From: Mycobacterium sp. PSTR-4-N
GTDB lineage: Bacteria > Actinomycetota > Actinomycetes > Mycobacteriales > Mycobacteriaceae
Assembly: GCF_022348085.1 (NCBI RefSeq)
Contig: NZ_JAKRFN010000028.1
Coordinates: forward strand, 1-64,000
Length of the DNA stretch: 64,000 nt
Direction: 5' to 3'
Shown here: positions 51,017 through 60,121 of the stretch, piece by piece
Layout: each line of letters begins with the position of its first letter
Position numbering within the stretch: the first letter of the stretch is position 1
Translations under genes and position numbers: made by a program
The notes under the pieces: model-generated
What the model was told of the DNA's origin: nothing
Seen by the model: only the letters and a program-made list of their open reading frames with translations
The model's database searches: none

Positions 51017-52510
51017 GTGCCACAGTGCAGTGTGCACACGAGCGTCGCGGTCATCGGAGCCGGACCCGGCGGTCTGGTCGCGGCGCGTTGGCTCGCCGCC
51101 GAGGGCTTCGACGTTCACCTCTTCGAGAAGGGGCAGCAGCTGGGTGGCCAGTGGACGGGAACGCCCGGCACCAGCGGTGTCTGGCCGCAGCTGTACACCA
51201 ACACCAGCCGTGTCCTGACCGCGTTCAGCGACCTCCCTCATGACGGGACCGAGACGTTCATGGCGGCTCCCGAGATCCTGCGGTATCTGCGCCGCTACGC
51301 TGACATGTTCTCACTGGTCGAACGAATCCGGTTGCGCACCAAAGTCACTCGCGTCAGCCGTGACGGTGACCGGTGGTCCGTCGAGACAGCGGACGGCGCC
51401 GAGGAATTCGACCGGGTCGTGATCGCGAGTGGGCGTTTCCAGACACCCGCGCTGCCGACGGTGCCGGGCCTGTCGACCTTCAGCGGGCCGGCGGGAGTGC
51501 GGTCCACGTTCGACTACCGCAGCGTCGAACCCTACCGAGGTAAGCGCGTTCTGGTCGCGGGCTGCGCTGTCAGCGCTCTCGAGGTCGCCACTGAGCTCGT
51601 CCATGGCGGCGCCGCCGCGGTGACGGTGACGCAGCGCCGACAGCGCTACGTACTGCCGAAATTCGCCGCCGGGGTGCCGTCCGACCACCGCATCTTCACC
51701 CGGTACGGCGCCCTGGCCGCCGAACGTCTTCCCGTGGCCGAAGTCGATCGTCAGCTCAAGGCGATCGTCACCGCCGCCGGTGGCAGTCCCGAACAGTACG
51801 GGGCTCCCGCGCCCGATCCGTCGCTGTTCGCCGCCGGGGTCACCCTCAGTCAGCACTATCTGCCGCTGGTCGCCGAGGGACGCATCGGCATCCGGCCATG
51901 GCTTCAGACGGTGTCCGGTCCCGACGTCACGTTCGCCGATGGGGCGACCGAGCAGTTCGACGGGATCCTGTTCGGCACCGGCTTCCGGCTGGATCTGCCC
52001 TTCCTCGCCGACGAGATCCGCACGACCCTCGGTGTCGACGACGTGCATCTGGAGGCCGATCGCTACACCTTCCATCCCGATCTGCCAGGGTTGGCGTTCG
52101 TCGGGATGTGGGACCAGTCCGGTGGCTACTTCGTGCCCCTGGAGCTGCAGGCCCGGTGGTTGGCCTACACCTGGTCGGGTCGTCTACCGGCCGACGTCGC
52201 GCAGCAGCGCGCGGCCGTCGATGCCTACCGGACCCGCCGCGGCCTGCCGCAGAAGACACGAATGAACATCGCCGCCATCGGTTTCGCGCGCGCTGCGGGC
52301 TGCGAACCGCAGCTCGATCGCTGGCCGGACCTCCGGCGTGCCCTGCTGTTCGGGCCGCTCGCACCGAGCTGCTTTCGGTTGGACGGACCGGACGCCTTGC
52401 CCGGCGCCGCCGCGCAATTCGTCCGTGACGCAGCGGCGTTCGGAGCGATCACCTCGCCCGACTTCACCGATCGCGAACAGGTCGACTGGGATCTGCTGCA
52501 GAAATACTGA
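51017..52510 (+). CDS. flavin-containing monooxygenase-like protein
   Basis: A 497-residue two-dinucleotide-binding flavoprotein. FAD site VIGAGPGGLVAARWLAAEGF (residues 12-31) and NADPH site VLVAGCAVSALEVATELV at about 180. The middle has GQWTGTPGTSGVWPQLYTNT and VIASGRFQTPALPTVPG. FMO-type enzymes oxygenate N, S or ketone substrates. GTG 51017 or GTG 51032 could start it; no ribosome site distinguishes them. Followed 31 bp later by lysG on the same strand. Confidence 0.82.
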   Translation: MPQCSVHTSVAVIGAGPGGLVAARWLAAEGFDVHLFEKGQQLGGQWTGTPGTSGVWPQLYTNTSRVLTAFSDLPHDGTETFMAAPEILRYLRRYADMFSLVERIRLRTKVTRVSRDGDRWSVETADGAEEFDRVVIASGRFQTPALPTVPGLSTFSGPAGVRSTFDYRSVEPYRGKRVLVAGCAVSALEVATELVHGGAAAVTVTQRRQRYVLPKFAAGVPSDHRIFTRYGALAAERLPVAEVDRQLKAIVTAAGGSPEQYGAPAPDPSLFAAGVTLSQHYLPLVAEGRIGIRPWLQTVSGPDVTFADGATEQFDGILFGTGFRLDLPFLADEIRTTLGVDDVHLEADRYTFHPDLPGLAFVGMWDQSGGYFVPLELQARWLAYTWSGRLPADVAQQRAAVDAYRTRRGLPQKTRMNIAAIGFARAAGCEPQLDRWPDLRRALLFGPLAPSCFRLDGPDALPGAAAQFVRDAAAFGAITSPDFTDREQVDWDLLQKY

Positions 52511-52541
52511 ACACAACCTGCTTCCCATTAGCATTGCTGAG

Positions 52542-53408
52542 GTGGAGCAGGTGGACACCGGTCAGCTGGCTGCCCTGGCGGCGGTCGTCGAGTTCGGCAG
52601 CTTCGACGCGGCCGCCGCCCACCTGCATGTCACGCCGTCGGCGATCAGCCAGCGGATCAAGGCCCTCGAACAGCGCACCGGTCAGGTCCTCGTGATCCGC
52701 GAAAAACCCTGTGTGGCAACACCGGCAGGTGCGCCGCTTCTTCGGCTGGCAGCCCAGACCGCGTTGCTGCAGGCCGAGGCGCTGGCGGAGATGCGCGGCG
52801 GATCGGCCGAGACGATGCGTGTCTCGCTGGCAGTCAACGCCGACTCGATGGCGACCTGGTTCACCGGTGTCTTCGTCCGGCTCACCGACGCGCTGCTCGA
52901 CGTCCGCATCGAGGATCAGGATCTGTCCGCACGTCTGCTCCGCGAGGGTGTGGTGATGGGCGCGGTGACCACGGAGAGCGCCGCGGTGCCAGGGTGCCGC
53001 GTCGAACCTCTCGGCATCATGCGCTACCGACCGGTGGCCACCCGTGCGTTCGTCGAACGGCACCTGCCGGACGGGTTCACCGCCGCGGCCGCGGCGCAGG
53101 CACCGTCGCTGGCGTGGAACCGGGACGATGCGCTGCAGGACCAACTCGTCAGGCAGGTGTTCGGCGCGGATGTGCGCCGCCCCGTGCATTACGTGGCGAC
53201 CGCAGCGGGGTTCGGAGCCGCCGTGCACGCCGGGCTGGGTTGGGGCATGTATCCCGAGCAATTGATCGACGCGTCCTTCGTGCAGTTCAGCGACCAGCAT
53301 CTCGACGTCCCGCTGTACTGGCAGTGCTGGAAGCTCGACAGCGCCACAGTCGCTCTGGTGACCGACGCGGTGAAGTCGGCGGCGACGGGCCTGCTGCCGC
53401 CCCGGTGA
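52542..53408 (+). CDS. lysG: LysR-type regulator LysG (ArgP/IciA subgroup)
   Basis: A 288-residue LysR protein. HTH: SFDAAAAHLHVTPSAISQRI (about 22-41) and KALEQRTGQVLV. Effector domain: VSLAVNADSMATWFTGVF, VRIEDQDLSARLLREGVVMG and VPLYWQCWKLDS. Very close to my memory of Rv1985c, which activates lysE with lysine or arginine. Here lysE (7883-8491) is about 44 kb away, so control must act at a distant promoter. GTG 52542 or 52551. Followed 24 bp later by cobF. Confidence 0.87.
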   Translation: MEQVDTGQLAALAAVVEFGSFDAAAAHLHVTPSAISQRIKALEQRTGQVLVIREKPCVATPAGAPLLRLAAQTALLQAEALAEMRGGSAETMRVSLAVNADSMATWFTGVFVRLTDALLDVRIEDQDLSARLLREGVVMGAVTTESAAVPGCRVEPLGIMRYRPVATRAFVERHLPDGFTAAAAAQAPSLAWNRDDALQDQLVRQVFGADVRRPVHYVATAAGFGAAVHAGLGWGMYPEQLIDASFVQFSDQHLDVPLYWQCWKLDSATVALVTDAVKSAATGLLPPR

Positions 53409-53432
53409 GGCCGGCCGGGGACAATCATCGCC

Positions 53433-54203
53433 ATGGATGCGCGGGTTCGGGTTCGGATCCTCGGCGTCGGGATGGGGCCCTCCCAGGTGACGTCCGAGGT
53501 CGCCGCTGCGCTGAGGTCGGTCGACTACGTGCTCGCGGCCGACAAGGCCGGCCCCGAGGCCGACCCCCTGCTCGACCTGCGCCGGGCGATCGTCGACGCG
53601 TTTCCCGGACCGGACGGCCCCGCCGAGGTGATCGCGATCAGCGATCCGCCGCGCGATCGCTCGGCCGGGCTGAGTGCCGGGCAGTACGAAGCCGCGGTCG
53701 CGGACTGGCACGCGGCGCGCGCCGCACGCTACGCGGAGGTCCTACGGAGCCGCGGCGGGACGGCCGCATTCCTGGTGTGGGGCGATCCGTCGCTGTACGA
53801 CTCCACCATCCGCATCGTCGAGCACGTGCGGGGACTCGGCGTCGAGCTCGACTACGACGTGCTGCCCGGCGTGAGCGCTCCGGCCTTGCTGGCGGCGCGG
53901 CACCGTATGGTGCTGCACGAGGTCGGACGGTCCGTGCACATCACCACCGGTCGGCGCCTGCAGGAGGCGGTCGCCGCGGGACTCGACAACATCGTCGCCA
54001 TGCTCAACCCGCCGCCACACCGCCTCGATCTCACCGGGCTCGACGACTGGACCATCTGGTGGGGCGCCAATCTCGGCGCACCGGGGGAGCAGCTGCTGAC
54101 CGGCCGGCTCGGTGATGTCGCACCGCTGCTGTCCGACGCGCGTGCTGCCGCAGCGGACATCGATGGGTGGGTGATGGACCTGTTCCTGCTGAGGCGCTCC
54201 TGA
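53433..54203 (+). CDS. cobF: precorrin-6A synthase (deacetylating) CobF
   Basis: A 256-residue SAM-dependent methyltransferase of the aerobic cobalamin route: methylates precorrin-5 at C1 with loss of acetate. Family strings: RVRILGVGMGPSQVTSEVA at the N-terminus, FLVWGDPSLYDSTIRIVEHV and LPGVSAPALLAARH. ATG 53433; TGATG overlap with cobQ. M. tuberculosis complex strains are known to have lost cobF, so an intact copy indicates complete corrin-ring synthesis capacity. Confidence 0.92.
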   Translation: MDARVRVRILGVGMGPSQVTSEVAAALRSVDYVLAADKAGPEADPLLDLRRAIVDAFPGPDGPAEVIAISDPPRDRSAGLSAGQYEAAVADWHAARAARYAEVLRSRGGTAAFLVWGDPSLYDSTIRIVEHVRGLGVELDYDVLPGVSAPALLAARHRMVLHEVGRSVHITTGRRLQEAVAAGLDNIVAMLNPPPHRLDLTGLDDWTIWWGANLGAPGEQLLTGRLGDVAPLLSDARAAAADIDGWVMDLFLLRRS

Positions 54204-55666
54204 TGGCCGGTCTTCTGATCGCCGGCACCACCAGCGATGCGGGCAAGACGCTGGTCACCACCGGGCTGTGCCGGGCGCTCGCGCGCCGCGGCATCCGCGT
54301 CGCCCCGTACAAGGCGCAGAACATGTCGAACAACTCCATGGTCGCCGACGGATGTGTCGAAATCGGCCGCGCGCAATGGATTCAAGCGCTGGCGGCCGGC
54401 GTCAGGCCCGAGCCGGCGATGAACCCGGTGCTGCTCAAACCGGGCAGTGACCGTCGCAGCCATGTCGTGCTGATGGGCCGGCCGTGGGGCGAGGTGTCGT
54501 CGGCGGATTGGCTCCACGGGCGGCGGGCACTGGCCACCGCCGCCCATGCCGCGTACGACGATCTGGCGTCCCGCTATGACGTCATCATCGCCGAGGGCGC
54601 CGGCAGCCCCACCGAGATCAATTTGCGCGCAGGCGATTACGTCAACATGGGGCTGGCCCGCCACGGCGGACTGGCCACCGTGGTGGTCGGCGACATCGAC
54701 CGAGGCGGGGTGTTCGCCGCGTTCCTCGGCACTGTCGCATTCCTGTCGCGTGAGGATCAGGCCCTGGTCGCAGGGTTCGTCGTGAACAAATTCCGCGGCG
54801 ACCTGGCATTGCTGAGACCCGGCCTCGACTCGCTCGAGAACAGCACGGGAAGAACGGTGTTCGGAACACTGCCGTGGCAACCCGACGTCTGGCTGGACTC
54901 CGAGGACGCGCTGGACCTGACGACGGTTCGACGGCCCAGGGCGGGGGCCCGCCGGGTGGCCGTGGTCCGGCTGCCGCGAATCAGCAACTTCACCGACGTC
55001 GACGCGCTGCGACTGGAGCCCGAGCTCGACGTGGTGTTCGCCTCGCACCCCAGCGCCCTGGCCGACGCCGACCTGATCGTGCTACCCGGCACCAGATCCA
55101 CGATCGCCGACATGGCGTGGCTGCGCTCGCGCGGACTGGCCGACGCCATCATCGCCCACGCGGCGACCGGCCGCCCGCTGCTGGGCATCTGCGGCGGATT
55201 CCAGATGCTCGGCCGGGTAGTGCGCGACCCCGCGGGTGTCGAGGGCGAAGCGACCGAGGTGCCCGGTCTGGGACTGCTCGACGTGGAGACCGACTTCGTG
55301 GCCGAGAAGACACTGCGGCTACCGCACGGAACCTGGCTCGGCACAGCGGCATCAGGCTACGAGATCCACCACGGACGGGTCACGGTGTCCGACGCCGCGC
55401 ACGATTTCCTCGCGGGTGCACGCCGCGGCGCAGTCTTCGGCACGATGTGGCACGGCGCCCTCGAAGGCGACGCACTGCGCAGCCGGTTCCTCCACGAGAC
55501 GTTGGGGATCGCGCCGTCGGGGGTCTCGTTCGCCGCGGCGCGGGAGAGCCGGTTGGATCGTCTCGGAGACCTCGTCGAGGAGCATCTCGACGTCGATGCC
55601 CTTCTCGATCTGGCGCAGCGAGGCGCGCCGGCCGACCTGCCGTTCCTGCCGCCGGGGGCGCCGTGA
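54203..55666 (+). CDS. cobQ: cobyric acid synthase CobQ
   Basis: A 487-residue amidotransferase adding amide groups to adenosylcobyrinic a,c-diamide. N-terminal dethiobiotin-synthetase-like domain with AGTTSDAGKTLVTTGLCRAL, APYKAQNMSNNS and IIAEGAGSPTEINLR. C-terminal class I glutaminase with C330 in LLGICGGFQMLG and H427 in GTMWHGALEG. Translationally coupled to cobF and cobK. Confidence 0.94.
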   Translation: MAGLLIAGTTSDAGKTLVTTGLCRALARRGIRVAPYKAQNMSNNSMVADGCVEIGRAQWIQALAAGVRPEPAMNPVLLKPGSDRRSHVVLMGRPWGEVSSADWLHGRRALATAAHAAYDDLASRYDVIIAEGAGSPTEINLRAGDYVNMGLARHGGLATVVVGDIDRGGVFAAFLGTVAFLSREDQALVAGFVVNKFRGDLALLRPGLDSLENSTGRTVFGTLPWQPDVWLDSEDALDLTTVRRPRAGARRVAVVRLPRISNFTDVDALRLEPELDVVFASHPSALADADLIVLPGTRSTIADMAWLRSRGLADAIIAHAATGRPLLGICGGFQMLGRVVRDPAGVEGEATEVPGLGLLDVETDFVAEKTLRLPHGTWLGTAASGYEIHHGRVTVSDAAHDFLAGARRGAVFGTMWHGALEGDALRSRFLHETLGIAPSGVSFAAARESRLDRLGDLVEEHLDVDALLDLAQRGAPADLPFLPPGAP

Positions 55667-56403
55667 GAATCCTGCTGCTCGGGGGCACCGCCGAAGCTCG
55701 GGCCCTGGCCGACATCCTCACCGCCACCGACGATGTCACCACCTCCCTGGCTGGCCGCGTCGCGGATCCCCGGCTACCGGTCGGGGAGGTGCGCATCGGA
55801 GGCTTCGGCGGCATCGACGGCTTGCGTTCTGCGCTGGCACATTTCGATGCCGTCGTGGATGCCACACACCCCTTCGCCAAGACCATCTCAGCGAACGCGG
55901 CCGTGGCCTGCGCGCAGGGCGGCGTACCGCTGCTGAGGTTCGAGAGGCCGGGTTGGGCCGACCGCACGCGCGACTCCTGGCACTGGACGGACTCCCACGA
56001 CGAGGCCGCGGCGGCGGCCGCCCGGCTGGGGAGGCGGCCGTTCCTCACCGTGGGCCGGCAGGAACTCGCCCGCTTCGTCCCCGCGCTGCGCGAGCACGCC
56101 ACGCTCGCCCGCGTGGTGCAGGCCCCCGATGACATGCTGCCGCCGAACTGGCACCTGGTCCTGAGCCGCGGCCCGTACGCGCTGGCCAGCGAACTGGAGC
56201 TGATGCGCAACCATGCCGCCGACGTGCTGATCACCAAGGATTCCGGTGGCGAGTTCACCTGGCCCAAAATGGAAGCCGCAGAGCAGCTCGGCGTCCCGGT
56301 CGTCATCGTCGCTCGCCCGGCGCGCGCGGTCGACGTGCCCACCGTCTCGGACATCACTGACGCCGTCGCCTGGGTACGCGCGCTCTCTACGATGAACCGG
56401 TGA
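55663..56403 (+). CDS. cobK: precorrin-6A reductase CobK
   Basis: A 246-residue CobK/CbiJ reductase, NADPH-dependent. Family strings: RILLLGGTAEARALADIL, VDATHPFAKTISANAAVAC, FLTVGRQELARFVPAL and VLITKDSGGEFTWPKMEAA. GTG 55663 overlaps the cobQ stop (GTGA). Precorrin-6A made by CobF is its substrate, a good operon-logic match. Confidence 0.92.
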   Translation: MRILLLGGTAEARALADILTATDDVTTSLAGRVADPRLPVGEVRIGGFGGIDGLRSALAHFDAVVDATHPFAKTISANAAVACAQGGVPLLRFERPGWADRTRDSWHWTDSHDEAAAAAARLGRRPFLTVGRQELARFVPALREHATLARVVQAPDDMLPPNWHLVLSRGPYALASELELMRNHAADVLITKDSGGEFTWPKMEAAEQLGVPVVIVARPARAVDVPTVSDITDAVAWVRALSTMNR

Positions 56404-56924
56404 GGATCCTCGTCACCGGCGGTGTCCGCTCGGGCAAATCGCGACACGCCGAGGAGCTGGTCGCCGACGCCGGTGCGGTGACCTACATCGCGCCGGGCCG
56501 GCCCGCCGACGGCAGCGACCCTGACTGGGATGCGCGCGTGCACGCGCATCGCGCCCGCCGGCCCCCGCATTGGTCCACCGTCGAAACCTCCGACCCCGTC
56601 AGCGTTCTCGACGACGAGGAAGGCCCCGTGCTGCTCGACTGCCTGAGCACGTGGGTGGTCGCCGTCGTCGACGAGGCCCGATTGTGGGAAGTGGAATCGG
56701 CCAGGGTGCATGACGTCGTCGGCGCCCGCACCGACGCGCTGTGCGAGGCGCTGCAGCGCGTCCCCCATGCGGTGGTGGTGACGAACGAGGTCGGCCTCGG
56801 CGTGGTGCCCGCGCATCGCTCGGGCGTGCTGTTCCGGGACCTGCTGGGCATGGTCAACCAGCGCGTCGCGGCCGTGTGCGACGAGGTGCACCTGGTGATC
56901 GCGGGCCGCGTGCTTCGCCTCTAG
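56400..56924 (+). CDS. cobU: adenosylcobinamide kinase/guanylyltransferase CobU
   Basis: A 174-residue bifunctional NTPase. P-loop GGVRSGKS (7-14), LLDCLSTWVV, the ERLR-type region and VVVTNEVGLGVVPAH. Activates the nucleotide loop precursor. GTG overlap with cobK (GTGA). Ends one base before the convergent bluB stop. Confidence 0.93.
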   Translation: MRILVTGGVRSGKSRHAEELVADAGAVTYIAPGRPADGSDPDWDARVHAHRARRPPHWSTVETSDPVSVLDDEEGPVLLDCLSTWVVAVVDEARLWEVESARVHDVVGARTDALCEALQRVPHAVVVTNEVGLGVVPAHRSGVLFRDLLGMVNQRVAAVCDEVHLVIAGRVLRL

Positions 56925-56925
56925 A

Positions 56926-57552
56926 TCACCGCGCCCGGTAACGCTCCTCGTGCACCACCGATTTCAGGGAGCTGCGGGCCCGCCAGCCGAAGCGTTCCAG
57001 ATCGGGCACCTCGGGTACGTCCGCGACCGACCCGACGCACAGCCAGGCCACCGGCCGCACATGGGCGGGCATACCGACCAGGGTCCGCAGGAAGTGCTCG
57101 CGATAGAACGACACCCAGCCGACGCCGAGACCCTCGACGGTCGCTGCGAGCCAGAGGTTCTGGATCGCGCACACCACGGAGTAGAGGCCGGCGTCGGAGA
57201 TGGCGTGGCGGCCGAGGACCTGCGAACCGCCACGGGTGGGGTCGTAGCCGACCACGACACCGAGCCCCGATTCGCAGATCCCCTCGATCGTGATACGCGA
57301 AAACGTCTCCGCGCGTTCACCTGTCAGCGTCGACGCGAACACCTCGCGCTCGGTGGCGACATGATCGCGGAATGCGCGCAAGGTTTCTCGCGAGCGCACC
57401 AGCACGAAGTCCCACGGCTGGGTCATGCCGACCGACGGGGCGGCATGGGCGGCCAGCAGAACGCGTTCGAGGACATCGTCGGGCACCGGTGCGCCGGTGA
57501 ACTCTCGGCGCGTGTCGCGGCGCCGGCGGATCACGTCGTAGAGATCGCTCAC
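56926..57552 (-). CDS. bluB: 5,6-dimethylbenzimidazole synthase BluB
   Basis: A 208-residue flavin destructase, nitroreductase fold. RRRDTRREFTGAPVPDDVL, AAPSVGMTQPWDFVLV, GVVVGYDPTRGGSQVLGRH and AIQNLWLAATVEGLGVGWVS are typical BluB strings. Converts FMN to the lower cobalamin ligand. GTG 57552 overlaps the cobM stop (GTGA), coupling the two. Confidence 0.9.
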   Translation of the reverse strand: MSDLYDVIRRRRDTRREFTGAPVPDDVLERVLLAAHAAPSVGMTQPWDFVLVRSRETLRAFRDHVATEREVFASTLTGERAETFSRITIEGICESGLGVVVGYDPTRGGSQVLGRHAISDAGLYSVVCAIQNLWLAATVEGLGVGWVSFYREHFLRTLVGMPAHVRPVAWLCVGSVADVPEVPDLERFGWRARSSLKSVVHEERYRAR

Positions 57553-58322
57553 GGTCGGATCGACCGATCACGCGCGGGGTCGTAGAGGTGACTTTCGCCG
57601 GCGCACGGATCGGCCCGGTCGGCCAGTGCGCGGCCGACGAGAATGACTGCGGCGTAGCGGAATCCGGCGTCCTGCACGGCGTCGGCGATGTCGGACACCG
57701 TGCCGGACAGCACGACCTCCTGCGGTTGCGAGGCCCGGTACACGACGACGACGGGGCAGTCCGGTCCGTAGTCGGGCGCCAGTTCGGCCATCAGCTCGCG
57801 GATGCGGGTGACGGCCAGGTGCAACACCAGCGTGGCACGGGTGGCGGCGAACGCGGCCAGCGATTCGGTCTCGGGCATCGCGGTGGACCGCTGCTGGGTG
57901 CGGGTCAACACCACCGACTGCGCGACCAGGGGCACGGTGAGCTCCCGCCCGACGCGTGCGGCGGCGGCCGCGTACGCGGGGACACCGGGGGTCACCGCCC
58001 AGGGCACGTCGGCCGCGTCGAGTCGGCGGGTCTGTTCGGACAGCGCGGAGTACACCGACGGGTCGCCCGACACGAGCCGCACCACGCGGCGACCGTCCCG
58101 ATACGCGGTGACGATGCGCTCGCCGATCTCGTCGAGGTCCAGATCGGCGGTGTCGGCGAGGTCGGCCGCGGGCGAACAGTGCGCGAGGACTTCCGGATCG
58201 AGGTAGCTGCCCGGGTAGAGCACGACGTCGGCAACGGCCAGCATGCGCGTGGCCCGCACCGTCAGCAGATCGGCCGCACCCGGACCGGCGCCGACGAACT
58301 GCACAGTCCGGTCGTCATCCAT
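57549..58322 (-). CDS. cobM: precorrin-4 C11-methyltransferase CobM
   Basis: A 257-residue SAM methyltransferase. FVGAGPGAADLLTVRATRML, VLYPGSYLDPEVL, RLVSGDPSVYSALSEQ and PVVVVYRASQPQEVVLSGTV. Works one step before CobF in the aerobic route. ATG 58322 overlaps the MFS gene end by 8 bp. Confidence 0.92.
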   Translation of the reverse strand: MDDDRTVQFVGAGPGAADLLTVRATRMLAVADVVLYPGSYLDPEVLAHCSPAADLADTADLDLDEIGERIVTAYRDGRRVVRLVSGDPSVYSALSEQTRRLDAADVPWAVTPGVPAYAAAAARVGRELTVPLVAQSVVLTRTQQRSTAMPETESLAAFAATRATLVLHLAVTRIRELMAELAPDYGPDCPVVVVYRASQPQEVVLSGTVSDIADAVQDAGFRYAAVILVGRALADRADPCAGESHLYDPARDRSIRP

Positions 58323-59523
58323 CGACCCGAAGTGTAGGGCAGGGCGCGGGTGCCACCGGCTCCTCCAAGCCACCGACGCGTCCCGTCGCGCGCACCGCGA
58401 GTGGACTCAGCGCCGCGACGACGGCGAACAGGGTCGCCGCGACGACGGCACCGGCGGGGCCGTGCGCATCGGTTGCCGCGCCGGCCGCAGAGGTGCCCAA
58501 CGCGGCACCGATCAGGGCACCGCTGTGCAGCCAGCCGAACGCCTCGGTGGCCACCTCGTCGTCGACGTCCTGCGACACCATGAAATACAGCGCCGACATC
58601 GCCGGCGCGAACCCCATGCCGGAGACGAACAGGGCACACATCTGCAGCGCCAACACGTGCGTGAGGCCGAACGACACGGTGCCCACCACCACGACAGAGA
58701 GCGCGGCGACGACGCCGCTCAGGCCCAGACGGCGGTGCCCGAAGGTCAGACCGCCGAGCACCGATCCGACGCTCGCGAGCGCGATGGCGACACCCGCGGT
58801 CAGACCGCCGTTGCCGAGCTCGGCGACCACCCCGACCTCCAGTGCGGTGAACGAGCCGACGAGCGCGCCCCCGGCGACCATGGCCAACAGCACGCTGCGG
58901 CGCATCAGCACGCGGCCACGAGCACGGCCGCGGGGGCGTGAGCGCGGGCGCAGGCCCCGCGCGCTGGCCAGGAACCAGGCGGTGCCCACGGCGGTGATCG
59001 CGGCGGAGGCGATCAGCGGCATCGCGGTGGAGACCAGTGTCGACAGAGCCATCGCCGCGACGGGGCCGATGACCCAGATGATTTCCTGAGCCGTGGTGTC
59101 CAAAGCGAAGAGCGCACGCACGCCATCGCGCGGCAACATCTGCGGGTACAGGGCACGGACCACGGGCATCAGGGGCGGCACCGACGCTCCGACCAGCAGG
59201 CCGAGCGCCATCAAGGGCGGTCCGGAGAACGTCGCGCCGGCGAGTCCGAGCATGCCGGCGCCGTTGACCGCGGCGCACGCCGCCAGCGTCGCCGTCGTTC
59301 GATCACCGCGGCCGGCGAGCCGCGAAGTCAGCGGCATGGCGATAGCTTCGCCGACGGTCAGGCAGGCGACCACCACGCCGGCGGTGGCGTAGGAGCCGGT
59401 GCGGTGTTCGACGTGCACCAGGATCGCCAAGGAGAGCATGCCGAGCGGCAGCCGTGCGAACAGCTGCGCGGCGGTGATGTTCGGTACGCGGGGGACGCGG
59501 AACAGTTCGCGGTAGATCCCCAT
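58315..59523 (-). CDS. MFS transporter
   Basis: A 402-residue 12-helix major facilitator. Strings: LFARLPLGMLSLAILVHVEH, TSRLAGRGDRTTATL and MGFAPAMSALYFMVSQDVDD. Basic cytoplasmic loop of RPRSRPRGRARGRVL type near residue 200. The substrate is unknown. Possible cobalamin-pathway link because it overlaps cobM by 8 bp, though the divergent TetR and operator suggest an independent efflux unit. ATG 59523. Confidence 0.85.
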   Translation of the reverse strand: MGIYRELFRVPRVPNITAAQLFARLPLGMLSLAILVHVEHRTGSYATAGVVVACLTVGEAIAMPLTSRLAGRGDRTTATLAACAAVNGAGMLGLAGATFSGPPLMALGLLVGASVPPLMPVVRALYPQMLPRDGVRALFALDTTAQEIIWVIGPVAAMALSTLVSTAMPLIASAAITAVGTAWFLASARGLRPRSRPRGRARGRVLMRRSVLLAMVAGGALVGSFTALEVGVVAELGNGGLTAGVAIALASVGSVLGGLTFGHRRLGLSGVVAALSVVVVGTVSFGLTHVLALQMCALFVSGMGFAPAMSALYFMVSQDVDDEVATEAFGWLHSGALIGAALGTSAAGAATDAHGPAGAVVAATLFAVVAALSPLAVRATGRVGGLEEPVAPAPCPTLRVDG

Positions 59524-59530
59524 GCCGGGG

Positions 59531-59554
59531 ACTGTACCGTCCAGACGGTGCAGT
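59531..59554. promoter_or_regulatory. palindromic operator between the MFS and TetR genes
   Basis: ACTGTACCGT (59531-59540) and ACGGTGCAGT (59545-59554) flank CCAG; the arms match at 9 of 10 positions. It fills most of the 57-bp divergent gap, 8 nt from the MFS start and 27 nt from the TetR start. Confidence 0.7.
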
Positions 59555-59580
59555 AAACCACCGAGTTTTAGGCTGGGCCC

Positions 59581-60120
59581 ATGTCCTCGCGGGATCGCAT
59601 CCTCGATGCCTACGCAGTCCTGCTCGCCGAAGAGGGGGAGCGCTTCGCCACCATCGACGCGGTGGCGGCGCGGGCCGGGGTGTCCAAGGGCGGGGTGCTG
59701 TACCACTTCCCGTCGAAGGAACACCTCGCCGCCGCCGTGTGCGAACGGCTGGACACACTCGCTGCCGAGGATGCGCGCGAGATGCGCACCGCCGCGGAGG
59801 GACCGGCCCGCTACTACGTGAGCTCGTCCCACTACGCAGGCACTCCGCTCGACCGGATCCTGGTCGCCGCGTCGCGGCTGCGGCAGGCCGGGGACACCCG
59901 CGCCCGCGCCGCCATCGAATCTGCGGCGCAGGAGTGGTTGTCGATCCTGCACGAGGCGATCGGCGACCTCGACACGGCCCGAGCGGTCAAGCTGATCGGT
60001 GACGGCCTCTACTACAACGCGCTGCACCGGGCGCTCGGTGGGCAACCCGTCGCGTCCGCTGCGGACGAGGGACTGCTCGCGGTGATCGACCGGATGGTCG
60101 CGGCCGCCGCCGAGTCCTGA
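59581..60120 (+). CDS. TetR-family regulator of the MFS gene
   Basis: A 179-residue TetR protein, HTH ATIDAVAARAGVSKGGVLYH (about 23-42) then FPSKEHLAAAV. Family of small QacR/EbrR-like repressors. ATG 59581. Divergent from the MFS gene and sharing the 24-bp operator, so it should repress both. Convergent with the DapB-like gene, 1 bp apart. Confidence 0.88.
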   Translation: MSSRDRILDAYAVLLAEEGERFATIDAVAARAGVSKGGVLYHFPSKEHLAAAVCERLDTLAAEDAREMRTAAEGPARYYVSSSHYAGTPLDRILVAASRLRQAGDTRARAAIESAAQEWLSILHEAIGDLDTARAVKLIGDGLYYNALHRALGGQPVASAADEGLLAVIDRMVAAAAES

Positions 60121-60121
60121 T

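Noticed and set aside
53350..53433. Possible cobalamin riboswitch before cobF
   Set aside because: Only 24 bp separate lysG and cobF and no B12-box-like element could be read.
54874..56403. Long extension of cobK upstream to 54874
   Set aside because: The extension lies inside cobQ in another frame; cobK family sequence starts at GTG 55663, coupled to the cobQ stop.
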